From positions 980,363 through 1,044,362 of the forward strand of contig NC_013156.1 of the NCBI RefSeq assembly GCF_000023985.1: DNA of 64,000 bases, given 5' to 3'. The stretch comes from Methanocaldococcus fervens AG86. Its GTDB lineage: Archaea; AGJL01; Methanococci; Methanococcales; Methanocaldococcaceae. The notes beneath the pieces are model-generated. The model was given only the letters and a program-made list of their open reading frames with translations. It made no database searches and was not told the DNA's origin. The position numbers and the translations under genes were made by a program. How positions within the stretch are numbered: position 1 is the first letter of the stretch; every line of letters starts with the position of its first letter. Below are positions 50,565 to 60,147 of the stretch, one piece after another.

Positions 50565-51404
50565 TTATTCTTTTATTTTACTTTTCTTTATCTCAGCTGC
50601 CTTTTCATTGACAATCTCTAAATATTCACTTAACATCTCCTTGCTTTTTACTGCATCTCTAATATTTTTGTTCTCTATGCTGATTATTCCATCATATTTA
50701 ATTTCTTTTAACTTTTCGAGAACTTCAATAAAGTTAATATTCCCCTCCCCTACTTTCAAATGCTCATCATCATAACCGTTATTATCGTGAGCATGGACGT
50801 GAATAATACCAATTCCAATATTTTGCAGTTTTTCAACAAATTCGGCTGGATTTCCAGCAGTATTTGCATGTCCTATATCAAACGTTATCCCTAAATTCTT
50901 TGAATCAATGTCTTTAACAATTTCCATTAAAGACTCTGGAGTTATTCCTAAAAGTCCTTTAAAGTTTGGCATATTTTCTAAACCAATTTTTATTCCATAA
51001 TCTTCAGCTATCTCTACGATCTCAGAGAGTGTTGAGAAATTATTATCTAACACTTCATTTACATATTCTCCCCAAAGTGGTGGGATATAGCCGGGATGAA
51101 CCACAACAACCTCGGAATCGAGTTCAAAAGCTCCCTCTATAGCATCTCTAATGCATTCAATAGTTAATCTCCTAATCCTTTCATTCATTGATGCTGGATT
51201 TAAATCTGAAAAAGGGGCATGAACTATGATATCAACCTCATATCTCTCTTTCAGTTCCATAAGATATTTTATATTCTTTGGGGATAAATAGTGCGTTCCT
51301 TCACAAACAATTTCCCATGCATCAAAGTTATGTTCAGCAATCTTTTCCAATGAGGATGTTAAGCTCTCTGGTAAAAAGACTAATGATGAGATACCAAACT
51401 TCAT
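50565..51404 (-). CDS. Xylose isomerase-like TIM-barrel protein
   Basis: 279 aa of the sugar phosphate isomerase/endonuclease IV superfamily: FDAWEIVCEGTHYLSP, IIVHAPFSDLNPASM, VVVHPGYIPPLWG, GLENMPNFKG, ITFDIGHANTAGN and HVHAHDNNGYDDEH. The metal-binding E, H, D, H set is visible. The substrate is not recognisable. Divergent from the Nnr gene. Normal length. Confidence 0.8.
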   Translation of the reverse strand: MKFGISSLVFLPESLTSSLEKIAEHNFDAWEIVCEGTHYLSPKNIKYLMELKERYEVDIIVHAPFSDLNPASMNERIRRLTIECIRDAIEGAFELDSEVVVVHPGYIPPLWGEYVNEVLDNNFSTLSEIVEIAEDYGIKIGLENMPNFKGLLGITPESLMEIVKDIDSKNLGITFDIGHANTAGNPAEFVEKLQNIGIGIIHVHAHDNNGYDDEHLKVGEGNINFIEVLEKLKEIKYDGIISIENKNIRDAVKSKEMLSEYLEIVNEKAAEIKKSKIKE

Positions 51405-51517
51405 ACTAACACCTTTTAATTTATTTATTTTTAGTTATGCTTAAGCATTATATATGTTTAATATACATAATTATAAATATTGTTGAGGAATTTTCTATAA
51501 AATTTTGTGGGGAGATT

Positions 51518-52954
51518 ATGGAGCTATTTAATATTTTAAAGGAAAAAATTAAAGAAAAGGAAGTGGTAACTCCAAAAGAGATGGCAATTATTGATGATAA
51601 TGCAGAATTTTTAGGGATTCCGAAAATACTGTTAATGGAAAATGCTGGAAAGGTAGTTTATGAGGAGATTAAGGATATTGAAGCTGAGGAATATGTTATA
51701 TTTTGTGGAACTGGTAATAACGGAGGAGATGGGTTTGTAGTTGCGAGACACCTAGGTAAAGGGGAGGTTGTATTAATAGGGAAGGAAGGGGAGATAAAAA
51801 CCTATGAAGCGAGAGAAAATTTTAAGATATTAAAAAATTTGGCAGAATTTGGAAATATAAAAATTAGAGAGATTAGGATAGCTGAAGAAGTTGAGGATAT
51901 ATTTGAAAGACTAAAAGATAAAAAAGCTGTTGTTGTAGATGCGATGATAGGAACTGGTGTTAAAGGAGAGTTGAGGGAGCCGTTTAAAACAATAGTCAAT
52001 AAAATTAACGAGTTAAAGAAAATAAATAAGGATTTATTTGTTGTTAGTGTTGATGTTGAGACTGGAAACTTAGAGAGTGATTTAACCATAACATTCTACA
52101 AAAGAAAGACGATAAATAAAGAAAATGCTATTGTAAAAGAGATTGGCATACCAAAAGAGGCTGAATATGTCGTTGGATGGGGAGATTTAAAAGCCTTGAG
52201 AAAAAGAGATAGTAGAAGCCACAAAGGGCAGAATGGGAAAGTTTTAATTATTGGAGGAAGTAGGGATTTCTTTGGAGCTCCAATACTTGCAGGATTGGCG
52301 GCATCAAAAATTGCAGATTTGGTTGGAATTTTGTCTGTTGATGATGTTGTAGATAAGCTTAATAATCCAGAGTTTATTATGTATAGGGTTGAAGGAGATT
52401 ATTTAAGCTCTAAACATGTTGATTACGCATTAGATGTAGCTAAGAAATACGATGTTGTTGTATTAGGTAATGGTTTTGGAGTTAATGATGAAACTAAAGC
52501 TTTTGTAAATGAATTTTTGTTAAAATATGATAAAAAAGCTGTAATTGATGCAGATGCGATTAAAGTTATTGATTATAATAACTTTAAATTCTCTGAAAAT
52601 TATGTATTTACTCCACATAGAAAAGAATTTGAATATATGAATATTGATTTAAACAATATAGAGGAAATAAAATCAACGATTGTGTTAAAAGGAAAATATG
52701 ATATAATATTTAATGCCAACAATGTAAAAATAAACAAAACAGGAAATGCAGGTTTAACAAAAGGGGGAACTGGGGATGTGTTAGCTGGCTTAATTGGAGC
52801 TTTGTTTGCTGTTAATGATGCTTTTATATCAGCATGCTGTGGGGCTTTTATAAATGGATATGCTGGAGATTTATTATTGAAAGAGAAGGGCTACTGCTTT
52901 ACCCCTCTTGATTTGATTGAGAAGATTCCAAATGTTTTAAAAATCTTTGAATGA
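51518..52954 (+). CDS. nnr: Bifunctional NAD(P)H-hydrate repair enzyme (epimerase and dehydratase)
   Basis: About 478 aa. N-terminal epimerase domain (LLMENAGKVVYEEI, FCGTGNNGGDGFVVARHLG), followed by C-terminal ADP-dependent dehydratase domain (GQNGKVLIIGGSRDFFGAP, NKTGNAGLTKGGTGDVLAGLIG). It repairs damaged NAD(P)H hydrates, heat-damaged forms being frequent in thermophiles. The start at 51518 follows GGGGAGATT; the longer frame beginning 51437 is unlikely. Confidence 0.93.
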   Translation: MELFNILKEKIKEKEVVTPKEMAIIDDNAEFLGIPKILLMENAGKVVYEEIKDIEAEEYVIFCGTGNNGGDGFVVARHLGKGEVVLIGKEGEIKTYEARENFKILKNLAEFGNIKIREIRIAEEVEDIFERLKDKKAVVVDAMIGTGVKGELREPFKTIVNKINELKKINKDLFVVSVDVETGNLESDLTITFYKRKTINKENAIVKEIGIPKEAEYVVGWGDLKALRKRDSRSHKGQNGKVLIIGGSRDFFGAPILAGLAASKIADLVGILSVDDVVDKLNNPEFIMYRVEGDYLSSKHVDYALDVAKKYDVVVLGNGFGVNDETKAFVNEFLLKYDKKAVIDADAIKVIDYNNFKFSENYVFTPHRKEFEYMNIDLNNIEEIKSTIVLKGKYDIIFNANNVKINKTGNAGLTKGGTGDVLAGLIGALFAVNDAFISACCGAFINGYAGDLLLKEKGYCFTPLDLIEKIPNVLKIFE

Positions 52955-52955
52955 A

Positions 52956-53040
52956 ACTTTAAGAAAGTTTCATCAAAATGATGCATTAGGAGGAGCTAAA
53001 GCCCCTCATAATGTCTCTTAGATAAAGTGGGGAGGAATAA
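52956..53040. repeat. Intergenic hairpin element B
   Basis: Just after the nnr stop: GAAACTTTAAGAAAGTTTC forms a hairpin, followed by ATCAAAATGATGC, then AGGAGG-AGCTAAAG-CCCCTC forming a second loop. Same architecture as element A and that at 56960. It may end transcription of nnr, but the spaced second hairpin is more than an archaeal terminator needs. Confidence 0.5.
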
Positions 53041-53124
53041 CGTGAATTTTAATGCTAAAAATGTTAAAAACCCCAAAAATGTCTTTAGTAGTTTAATTAA
53101 TATTCGGTAAATTAAGGAGATATT

Positions 53125-53994
53125 ATGAAAGCAGATTTGCATATACATACAAAATATTCTGGAATTTGTAAATTTTGGAAACTTAGCTTTCCAGATTCTG
53201 TTGAAGAACCGAGAAATATATTAAAAGTTGCTAAAAAAAGAGGAATTGGTGTTTTGGCGATAACAGATCACAACACTATCAGGGGAGGGGTTGAAACAAA
53301 GAAAATTGAGAAAGAGTTTGGAGTAGAGGTCATTGTAGGTAGTGAAATTATGACAAAAGAAGGGGAGATCATTGGTTTATTTTTAAATGAGGAAATTCCA
53401 AAATATTTGACCCCAGAAGAGACGATAGAGAGAATTAAAGAGCAGGGAGGTTTAGCCATAGCCCCCCATCCATACAGCCCAATATGTAAGGCTCTTGGAG
53501 ATAGGATATTTGATTTAGATTTGGATGGAGTTGAGGTCTTTAACGCCTATCACAGAGACGGGATAGTTAACAACATCGCCTTAAATAAAGTTATAAAAAA
53601 CTACCACAAAAAGCCGTTTGCATTTATTGGAAGTAGTGATGCCCACATAGCGAGGATGGTAGGTAATGCATATACACTATTTGAAGGAAATTCAGCAGAT
53701 GATTTATATAAGGCGATAGTTAAAAAAAGAACGACTTTTGAAGGGAAAGCAACACCTTTATATCAGGCCATATTGTGGAGCTATGACATTGTTTACAACT
53801 CAGAGAAGAAGTTAATAAAATCTTTAATATTTAATGTAGATGATGATATTATAAATTCACTAAAATTCTATAAAAAGATTTTAGGGGTTTTTGGCGGAGC
53901 AATATATATGCTCACACCTCTTCCAATAGTTTCTGGATTTTTGGGAAATTATTATCTTAAAAAGAAAGCAAAGGAGAAAATAAAGGAGGTTTGA
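53125..53994 (+). CDS. PHP-domain phosphoesterase-like protein
   Basis: 289 aa. Metal ligands DLHIHTKYS, ITDHNTIRGG, GSEIMTKEGEIIGLF, APHPYSPICKALG and SSDAHIARMVG are typical of the PHP metallophosphatase domain (histidinol-phosphatase/DNA pol III family). The C-terminal 60 residues include a hydrophobic stretch (IYMLTPLPIVSGFLGNYYLKKK), perhaps a membrane anchor. Substrate unknown. Stands between hairpin element B and the DHH gene. Confidence 0.82.
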   Translation: MKADLHIHTKYSGICKFWKLSFPDSVEEPRNILKVAKKRGIGVLAITDHNTIRGGVETKKIEKEFGVEVIVGSEIMTKEGEIIGLFLNEEIPKYLTPEETIERIKEQGGLAIAPHPYSPICKALGDRIFDLDLDGVEVFNAYHRDGIVNNIALNKVIKNYHKKPFAFIGSSDAHIARMVGNAYTLFEGNSADDLYKAIVKKRTTFEGKATPLYQAILWSYDIVYNSEKKLIKSLIFNVDDDIINSLKFYKKILGVFGGAIYMLTPLPIVSGFLGNYYLKKKAKEKIKEV

Positions 53995-54141
53995 ATTGGA
54001 ATGAAAAACTATATAAATAACAATCAATATTTTACTTTTAAATAATTACATGATGATGCTATTTTTAATATAAAATTAAAAGAGCAAAATAAAACAAATT
54101 TAAAGCTATTAGCCTATTTTATAATTATTTTGAGGGAGAAT

Positions 54142-56424
54142 ATGATAGAAAAATGTCCAATTTGTGATGGAACTGGAAAAAAAGTAGTTAAATATAAAAC
54201 ATGTCCTGTATGTGAAGGAACTGGATTTATAGATGAATTTTCACCAAAACAACACATGAAAAGAGTTTCTAAAAGAGCTACTTATGATTTGGATTATGGA
54301 GAAATACCTTGTCCAAAATGTAAAGGAACAGGAAAAGTTCCTATTTATGCAAAATGTGATTTTTGTGGAGGTAGTGGAAAGGTAGTTAAATGTGACAGAT
54401 GTGGAGCAGTTATTGGTAAGTATCCTGACTTTAAAGATAGAACGTTATGTGATAAGTGTTTAAAAGAGGAAGAGGAGAGGAAAAAAGGATTGAGAAATGT
54501 ATATGTATTCGATGAACTTGCCACGTTCCATGATGTTGAACCAGGTAAATTTTACAAAGGAGTCGTTACAAGAATTGAAAAATATGGGGCTTTTATTAAT
54601 TTAAATGAGCAAGTTAGGGGTCTTTTAAGACCAAGGGATATGATAAGCTTAAAATTGGAGAATTTAAATATTGGTGATGAAATAATAGTTCAAGCAATTG
54701 ATGTAAGGCCTGAAAAGAGGGAAATTGACTTTAAATATATCCCACTAACAACTTATGATTTAGTTAAGTATGAGAAGGAGATTCCTTTAACCAATATAAA
54801 AGATATATCTCAAAATTTAGTTGAGATGAAAGACCAAGTAGTTCATATAAAGGGAGAAGTTGTTCAAATCGTCCAGACTCCAGGACCTACGGTATTTACA
54901 GTAACGGATGGAACGGACTTTGCCTGGGTAGCTGCTTTAGAAATAGCTGGTTTGAGGGCCCATCCAGAAGTTAAGGTTGGAGATATTGTTGATGTTATAG
55001 GGAGAGTTACAATAAGGGATGGAAGATTACAGATTGAAAGGATAAAGCTTCAAAAATTGGAAGGGGAAGAGGCTGAGGAGATTAAGAAGAAAATAGAGGA
55101 AGAGATTGATAGAAGGGCAGAGCCAGCTAAGAATATACCATTCTTAGTTAAAAGCGAAATCTTAGAGAGATTAAGACCAAAAATGGCAGATGTTGCTAAA
55201 AGGATTAGAAAGGCAGTTTTAGATGGGAGACCAATAATTATTAGACATCATGCAGATACAGATGGTTATTGTGGAGGAATTGCTTTAGAAAAGGCTATAC
55301 TCCCAATAATTGATAAATTTGCAATAGATGTTGATGCAATATGGCATTTCTTTAAAAGGAGACCATCAAAAGCACCATTCTATGAATTAGAGGATGTAAC
55401 AAAGGACTTAGTATTCTCCATAGAAGATGCTTTGAAATTTGGACAGAAACTGCCTTTGATTGTATTGCTTGATAATGGAAGTACTGATGAAGATATTCCA
55501 GCTATATCTAAGGCAAAGGCTTATGGTATAGAGGTTATTGTAATAGACCACCACTTCCCTGGAGAGGTTGTTGATGGAAAAGTTGAGGTTGATGACTACG
55601 TAGATGCCCATGTAAATCCATACTTAGTTGGAGGGGATAGCAACTTAACTGCTGGTGTTTTGGGAACAGAGATAGCAAGAATGATTAATCCAGATGTTGA
55701 GGATGAAATTAAACATATTCCAGGAATAGCAGTTGTTGGAGATCATGCTAAAGGAGAAGAGGCAGAGCAGTATATAAAAATAGCATTAGACAGATTGAAC
55801 GAGTTGAGTAAAAAATACGGTAAGGGTAGGGATTACGATAGGGAGTATTTGGAAAAAATAGCTTTATGTATGGACTTTGAGGCATTTTACTTGAGGTTTA
55901 TGGATGGTAAGGGAATTGTTGATGATATATTAGCTACAAATATAAAAGAGTTTAGTAGGCATGAGGAGCTTATAGACATATTATATGAGCAGGCTATGAA
56001 GATGGTTGAAAGGCAGATGAAGGCAGTTATTCCAGCTTTAAAAACAGAATTCTTAGAGAATGGAATTATCTTGAATACGTTAGATGTTGAAAAATATGCT
56101 CATAAATTCACTTTCCCAGCTCCAGGAAAAACCACTGGATTTGCTCACGACTACATAGTTCAAAAATATGGAGAGGATAAGCCAATAATAACTTTATCTT
56201 ACGGTCCTGACTTTGGAGTTGTTAGAGCTACAGATGCAGTTCATGAAAAGTACAACTTCAACTTGAACTTGATAGTTGAGCAGTTAATGGAGGAGATTCC
56301 TGAGGCATCTTTAGATGGGGGAGGGCATGAGTGCGCTGGTAGCTTAAAATTCGTTGAAGGTTTGAGAGATAAGGTTATTGGAAGATTTATTGAAATCATC
56401 AAAAATATGAAACCAAAAGAATAA
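54142..56424 (+). CDS. Zinc-ribbon, S1, OB and DHH phosphoesterase (RecJ-like, archaeal)
   Basis: About 760 aa. N-terminal DnaJ-type CxxCxGxG zinc repeats (CPICDGTGK, CPVCEGTG, CPKCKGTG, CDFCGGSG), an S1 domain (VVTRIEKYGAFINLNEQVRGLL), an OB fold (VVQIVQTPGPTVFTVTD), and a DHH domain with RHHADTDGY, LLDNGSTDE, VIDHHFPGE. Archaeal proteins of this architecture may act as nucleases or nanoRNases near replication or DNA repair. Start at 54142 follows GAGGGAGAA. The combination of zinc repeats with S1/OB/DHH is notable. Confidence 0.85.
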   Translation: MIEKCPICDGTGKKVVKYKTCPVCEGTGFIDEFSPKQHMKRVSKRATYDLDYGEIPCPKCKGTGKVPIYAKCDFCGGSGKVVKCDRCGAVIGKYPDFKDRTLCDKCLKEEEERKKGLRNVYVFDELATFHDVEPGKFYKGVVTRIEKYGAFINLNEQVRGLLRPRDMISLKLENLNIGDEIIVQAIDVRPEKREIDFKYIPLTTYDLVKYEKEIPLTNIKDISQNLVEMKDQVVHIKGEVVQIVQTPGPTVFTVTDGTDFAWVAALEIAGLRAHPEVKVGDIVDVIGRVTIRDGRLQIERIKLQKLEGEEAEEIKKKIEEEIDRRAEPAKNIPFLVKSEILERLRPKMADVAKRIRKAVLDGRPIIIRHHADTDGYCGGIALEKAILPIIDKFAIDVDAIWHFFKRRPSKAPFYELEDVTKDLVFSIEDALKFGQKLPLIVLLDNGSTDEDIPAISKAKAYGIEVIVIDHHFPGEVVDGKVEVDDYVDAHVNPYLVGGDSNLTAGVLGTEIARMINPDVEDEIKHIPGIAVVGDHAKGEEAEQYIKIALDRLNELSKKYGKGRDYDREYLEKIALCMDFEAFYLRFMDGKGIVDDILATNIKEFSRHEELIDILYEQAMKMVERQMKAVIPALKTEFLENGIILNTLDVEKYAHKFTFPAPGKTTGFAHDYIVQKYGEDKPIITLSYGPDFGVVRATDAVHEKYNFNLNLIVEQLMEEIPEASLDGGGHECAGSLKFVEGLRDKVIGRFIEIIKNMKPKE

Positions 56425-56425
56425 A

Positions 56426-56866
56426 TTAGATTTTTTTACTCATCTCATGTAAGAAGATAGCTAAATTACCTAAAGCTCCAATCTCATTCTCCACGATATA
56501 TCTTCCTAAACCTTTTTCCAGTTCTAATTTTGTGAAACCAGTTGAAGCTCCACAGAAAACAACTAAATCATTCTCTCCAACTTCTTCAATATTTAGTTTT
56601 TCATCACAGATACTTTTATTTCCAATTAAAAATACTTTCTCAGGTCTTAAAACCTCTATAGCATCATCCAACTCCTCAAAGAATAAAACATTCTTTCCTA
56701 ACTTGTATGCCATCTTATGCAATATTGGAACTCCACTTTGAGCAGCTGATGCTGTTGCCTTTGTTACGACTATTGTATTAACATCAAACCCATAGGCGAT
56801 TCTTCCGAACTCCTCTACCTGCTTAGCACTGTATGTATTGTGTAAGCAAACAAACATTTTTCTCAC
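56426..56866 (-). CDS. DsrE-family protein
   Basis: 146 aa alpha/beta protein: MFVCLHNTYSAKQVEEFGRIAYGFD, VVTKATASAAQSGVPILHKMAYKLGKNV, VFCGASTGFTKLELEKG. Similar to DsrE/YrkE-like group; sulfur or redox role only inferred. Convergent and one base from the DHH gene stop. Frame intact. Confidence 0.65.
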   Translation of the reverse strand: MRKMFVCLHNTYSAKQVEEFGRIAYGFDVNTIVVTKATASAAQSGVPILHKMAYKLGKNVLFFEELDDAIEVLRPEKVFLIGNKSICDEKLNIEEVGENDLVVFCGASTGFTKLELEKGLGRYIVENEIGALGNLAIFLHEMSKKI

Positions 56867-56959
56867 CTTTAATTTTTTGTTTTTAATTTTTTTGTAGTTT
56901 TTATTTATTTATCTTTTTATCTTAAATTTTCCTTAACTACCTTAACGATAACTCTACTT

Positions 56960-57018
56960 GAATCTTTTAGTAAAAGGTTCATCAAAATCTAACACCTCCT
57001 CGTCTTGCTCGGAGGTGT
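56960..57018. repeat. Intergenic hairpin element C
   Basis: CTTTTAGTAAAAGG(TT) hairpin, then CATCAAAATCT, then ACACCTCC-TCGTCTTGCTC-GGAGGTGT hairpin ending just downstream of the C5 methylase gene stop (57023). Same A/T hairpin plus ATCAAAA plus GC hairpin organisation as elements A and B. Confidence 0.5.
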
Positions 57019-57022
57019 AAAT

Positions 57023-58111
57023 TTATAGATTTTCCTTAACTACTTTGGCTATAGCTCTACTTAAAGCGACTGGAACACTTTCTCCAATTTGATTATAACA
57101 GCTCCTTATGCCTCCAGCAAATAAATGGTAATCAGGATAGCTCATTAACCTTGCCTGCTCTCTTGGAGTTAACAACCTATCTTCATAAGGATGGATGAAA
57201 TATCTTTTCCCCATAACAGTCTCAGCTAATTTAAGTGGATGCAACCTTATATAATTACCCAACCTTCTATTGGCTCCTTTGAAATAGATAAATGCATCTC
57301 CCCATCCTAATTTATGAACCCTCCTCCTGAACCTTGCAGGTAGGGCAGCAAATTCATGATTTGGAACATCCCTGCCCTTATACATCAAATCTCCTATTGC
57401 CTCAATAACAGTTTTTGGTTGAGTTTTTTCAGGCTTTATCTCTATATTTGAAACAAAAACTCTCCTTCTAACAGATGGATTTCCGTAATCTTCTGCATTT
57501 AATGTATTAAAGTATATATCTTCATAACCGACTTCTCTAAATTCCTTAACTATTTCCCCTCTAACCTCTTTAATTCCAGGAACATTTTCCATAACGAATA
57601 TTTTTGGCTGTAATTCCCCAACAATCCTTATATATTCTAAAACTAATCTTCCAGTTTCATCTTTATATAACCTATCATAAGGATTTTTTTCCCTCTTTGG
57701 ATTAGCCCCAGTATATCCTTCACATGGAGGACCGCCAATAATAACATCTACTTTTTTATTTTTGCAGAATTTTTCTATTTCAATTGAATGAATTTCCCTA
57801 ATATCATCGTTTATAACAACAGGACTTAATTTTTCAGTTTTTTCATTTAAAGTTCCCAACTTTTTTAGCCATTTTATATCTTCATCCTCAAATGGAAATT
57901 TAAATGGATATATCCCAACATAACCCTTTAATTCTTTTAATCTAAACTCCCCTGGTTTTATTTTCTCATATATTTTACCATTAAAGTTTAATGCATAAGA
58001 AAAAGCAGCATCTTCATTTAACTCCACAGCCACTAACGGCTCAAAACCCTCTTCTACAAATCCTCTTGAAAATCCCCCACATCCACAAAATAGATCAATA
58101 AATTTCAACAT
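57023..58111 (-). CDS. DNA (cytosine-5) methyltransferase (orphan)
   Basis: About 362 aa. Motif I DLFCGCGGFSRGFVEEGFEP, motif IV GGPPCEGYTGANPKR with catalytic Cys, motif VI ENVPGI, motif VIII region DYGNPSVRRRVF, and motifs IX-X near the C-terminus (LMSYPDYHLF, QIGESVPVALSRAIAKV). The variable region gives target choice, unknown here. No restriction nuclease is adjacent, so it is an orphan or remnant of a Type II system. Start at 58111 follows GGTGATA. It lies between DsrE-like and ribosomal protein genes. Confidence 0.9.
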   Translation of the reverse strand: MLKFIDLFCGCGGFSRGFVEEGFEPLVAVELNEDAAFSYALNFNGKIYEKIKPGEFRLKELKGYVGIYPFKFPFEDEDIKWLKKLGTLNEKTEKLSPVVINDDIREIHSIEIEKFCKNKKVDVIIGGPPCEGYTGANPKREKNPYDRLYKDETGRLVLEYIRIVGELQPKIFVMENVPGIKEVRGEIVKEFREVGYEDIYFNTLNAEDYGNPSVRRRVFVSNIEIKPEKTQPKTVIEAIGDLMYKGRDVPNHEFAALPARFRRRVHKLGWGDAFIYFKGANRRLGNYIRLHPLKLAETVMGKRYFIHPYEDRLLTPREQARLMSYPDYHLFAGGIRSCYNQIGESVPVALSRAIAKVVKENL

Positions 58112-58183
58112 TATCACCAAAATAAGAAGTTATTTAAAAATGTAAATTAAAATTTTAAATAAGTCTTAAAAAAGCCAATTAAT

Positions 58184-58390
58184 TTATTGTTGAGCTTTCT
58201 TTAACTCTGCCTTCAAATCTTGGTAAACTTTAGTCCATTTTAACTTTCTTGGGTTTCTTCCCATTTTGTAGCTTTTCTCACATTTTGATGAGCAGAAGTA
58301 TAATACAGTCCCGTCTCTTTCAACTACCATTTTTCCTTTTCCAGGTTCAATTTCATAACCGCAAAAGCTACATACTTTCCATTCTGGCAT
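58184..58390 (-). CDS. rpl24e: Ribosomal protein L24e
   Basis: 68 aa zinc-ribbon protein: [18 protein letters not shown] and [25 protein letters not shown], giving C-x2-C and C-x3-C. Normal length; third gene of a compact minus-strand run L7Ae, S28e, L24e. Confidence 0.95.
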   Translation of the reverse strand: MPEWKVCSFCGYEIEPGKGKMVVERDGTVLYFCSSKCEKSYKMGRNPRKLKWTKVYQDLKAELKKAQQ

Positions 58391-58437
58391 GTTATCCCTC
58401 TAAATTAGTGTTTTAAAAATAATTTAATTAATATTAT

Positions 58438-58665
58438 TTACCTTCTTCTATCTAATGGTCTTGCTTCTCTCTCTGTTTCTCTTAACATGATGATGTCTCC
58501 AACTTTAACTGGACCTTTAACGTTTCTAACTAAAACTCTTCCAGTATCTTTTCCACCTAAGATTTTACATCTAACTTGTAAGATTCCTCCAGTAACTCCT
58601 GTTCTACCAATAACTTCAATAACTTCAGCAGCTACTGCTTCTTTATAAACAAATTCGTCTTCCAT
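58438..58665 (-). CDS. rps28e: Ribosomal protein S28e
   Basis: 75 aa beta-barrel: [30 protein letters not shown], then [29 protein letters not shown]. Start MEDEFVYK at 58665 was chosen since the upstream ATG falls inside the GGTGATGAG ribosome binding site. 47 nt upstream of L24e. Confidence 0.95.
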   Translation of the reverse strand: MEDEFVYKEAVAAEVIEVIGRTGVTGGILQVRCKILGGKDTGRVLVRNVKGPVKVGDIIMLRETEREARPLDRRR

Positions 58666-58766
58666 TCTCATCACCTAATAATAATCAAAGGTTTAAAAAT
58701 TTATAAAAAAAGTTGTAAGTGTTTCGTAGCCATATAATAATATAATAGCCAATAGCTTCTAATAAT

Positions 58767-59120
58767 TTACTGTTTCAAAGCATTTATTTTTTCAATTAAT
58801 GCCTTTAACTCGTCAGCGTTTCCTTCGTTAACTATAGCTACTGATGATGCAGCAACTTCTAATCCAGCAGCTTTACCTAAATCTTGTTTTGAAGCTACGT
58901 AAGCGTAAGGAATTCCTTTTTCTTCACATAAGTATGGAAGGTGAGCAACAACTTCTTCTGGTTGAACATCCTCAGCGATAATAACTAATTTTGCAATACC
59001 TCTTTCAACTGCCTTTGTAACTTCGTTAGCTCCTTTTTTAATTTTTTGTGCTTTTGCTACTGCGTCTAATAACTCTTTTTGAATGTCTTCTGGAACTTTA
59101 AATTTTACATAAACTGCCAT
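58767..59120 (-). CDS. rpl7ae: Ribosomal protein L7Ae
   Basis: 117 aa kink-turn binding protein: [49 protein letters not shown]. Also part of C/D RNP with fibrillarin and of RNase P. Start MAVYVKF at 59120 is preceded by GGAGGTTGAAAAT; the upstream MKEVEN start is rejected. Confidence 0.95.
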   Translation of the reverse strand: MAVYVKFKVPEDIQKELLDAVAKAQKIKKGANEVTKAVERGIAKLVIIAEDVQPEEVVAHLPYLCEEKGIPYAYVASKQDLGKAAGLEVAASSVAIVNEGNADELKALIEKINALKQ

Positions 59121-59147
59121 ATTTTCAACCTCCTTCATCTTTTATGG

Positions 59148-59200
59148 GCAATCCGGAGGAATTGCCCACTCCTACAGGGCTTCTGTGCCCTATAGTATCA
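59148..59200. repeat. Intergenic hairpins between L7Ae and hisG
   Basis: GGGCAAT-CCGGAGGA-ATTGCCC and a neighbouring AGGGC-TTCTGT-GCCCT form two strong hairpins in the 140-nt gap upstream of L7Ae. The first hairpin loop has the same ATTGCC arms as the hairpin at 48116-48140. Could be terminator of hisG or leader of L7Ae operon. Confidence 0.45.
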
Positions 59201-59262
59201 TCGTGGCTTATAATAGGTATAACAACATACTGACTTTTAGTATATAAAACTTTTGGATATAT

Positions 59263-60123
59263 TTATAATATCCTTTCAATAGGCACTATCAATATATCTC
59301 TCGCTCCTAAAGCATGGAGTTTAGGAACTAAGGTAAATATCTCTTCCTCATTTACAACTGCATGAATTGCTACCATATTATCATCAGATAAAACTTCAGA
59401 TACTGTTGGGCCACTCATTCCTGGAATTAGTTTTTTAATTTCTTCAACTTTATCTTTTGGAGCGTTCATCATAATTAATCTTTTTGTTTCTGCGAATAAA
59501 ACACTTTTTATGGCTATAACTATTTGGTCTATTTTTTCTTTCTTTTCTTTATCTTTTAAGCTGTTTTTATTTGCTATCAATCTTGTAGTTGAGGAAATAA
59601 TTTCATCTATAATTCTTAATCTGTTTAGCCTTAAAGTTGTCCCTGTAGATGTTAAATCACTAATTAAATCAGCAATTCCTATAAATGGAGCTATTTCAGT
59701 AGCGCCACTAAGCTCAATTATCTCAACTTTCTTGTTTAATTTTTCAAAATACTTCCTTGTTAGATTTGGAAATTCTGTTGCTACTCTCATTCCTTCTTTT
59801 ATGTCATCAACGCTTTTTATCTCTGAGTTTTCTGGAGCAGCTAAAACTAATTTTGCAAATCCAAAGCCAAAATCTAAAAGAAAATCAACTTTATCTTCAA
59901 CATTTCTCTCTAAAACCAAATCATAGCCAGTAACCCCTATATCTGCAACACTATCAGCTACAAATTCTGGAATATCTCTTGCTCTTGCAAACATCACTTT
60001 AATGTTTTCATCTACAGTATTGGCAAATAAACTTCTTCCTTTTACAGTAATCTTCAACCCTGCCTTTTCTAAAACCTTCAATACAGGCTCTGATATCCTT
60101 CCTTTATTTGGTAATGCAAACAT
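59263..60123 (-). CDS. hisG: ATP phosphoribosyltransferase (HisG, long form)
   Basis: 286 aa. [74 protein letters not shown] and a C-terminal regulatory ACT-like domain ([32 protein letters not shown]). First step of histidine biosynthesis with feedback control by histidine. It is the long form, with allosteric domain. Start chosen at the second ATG after GTGATAGG. Confidence 0.93.
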   Translation of the reverse strand: MFALPNKGRISEPVLKVLEKAGLKITVKGRSLFANTVDENIKVMFARARDIPEFVADSVADIGVTGYDLVLERNVEDKVDFLLDFGFGFAKLVLAAPENSEIKSVDDIKEGMRVATEFPNLTRKYFEKLNKKVEIIELSGATEIAPFIGIADLISDLTSTGTTLRLNRLRIIDEIISSTTRLIANKNSLKDKEKKEKIDQIVIAIKSVLFAETKRLIMMNAPKDKVEEIKKLIPGMSGPTVSEVLSDDNMVAIHAVVNEEEIFTLVPKLHALGARDILIVPIERIL

Positions 60124-60147
60124 TATCATCCTATCACTTAAAGAATT

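Noticed and set aside
51437-51517. Longer start for nnr at 51437
   Set aside because: The extra 27 residues are hydrophobic and not conserved in type; GGGGAGATT fits ATG at 51518.
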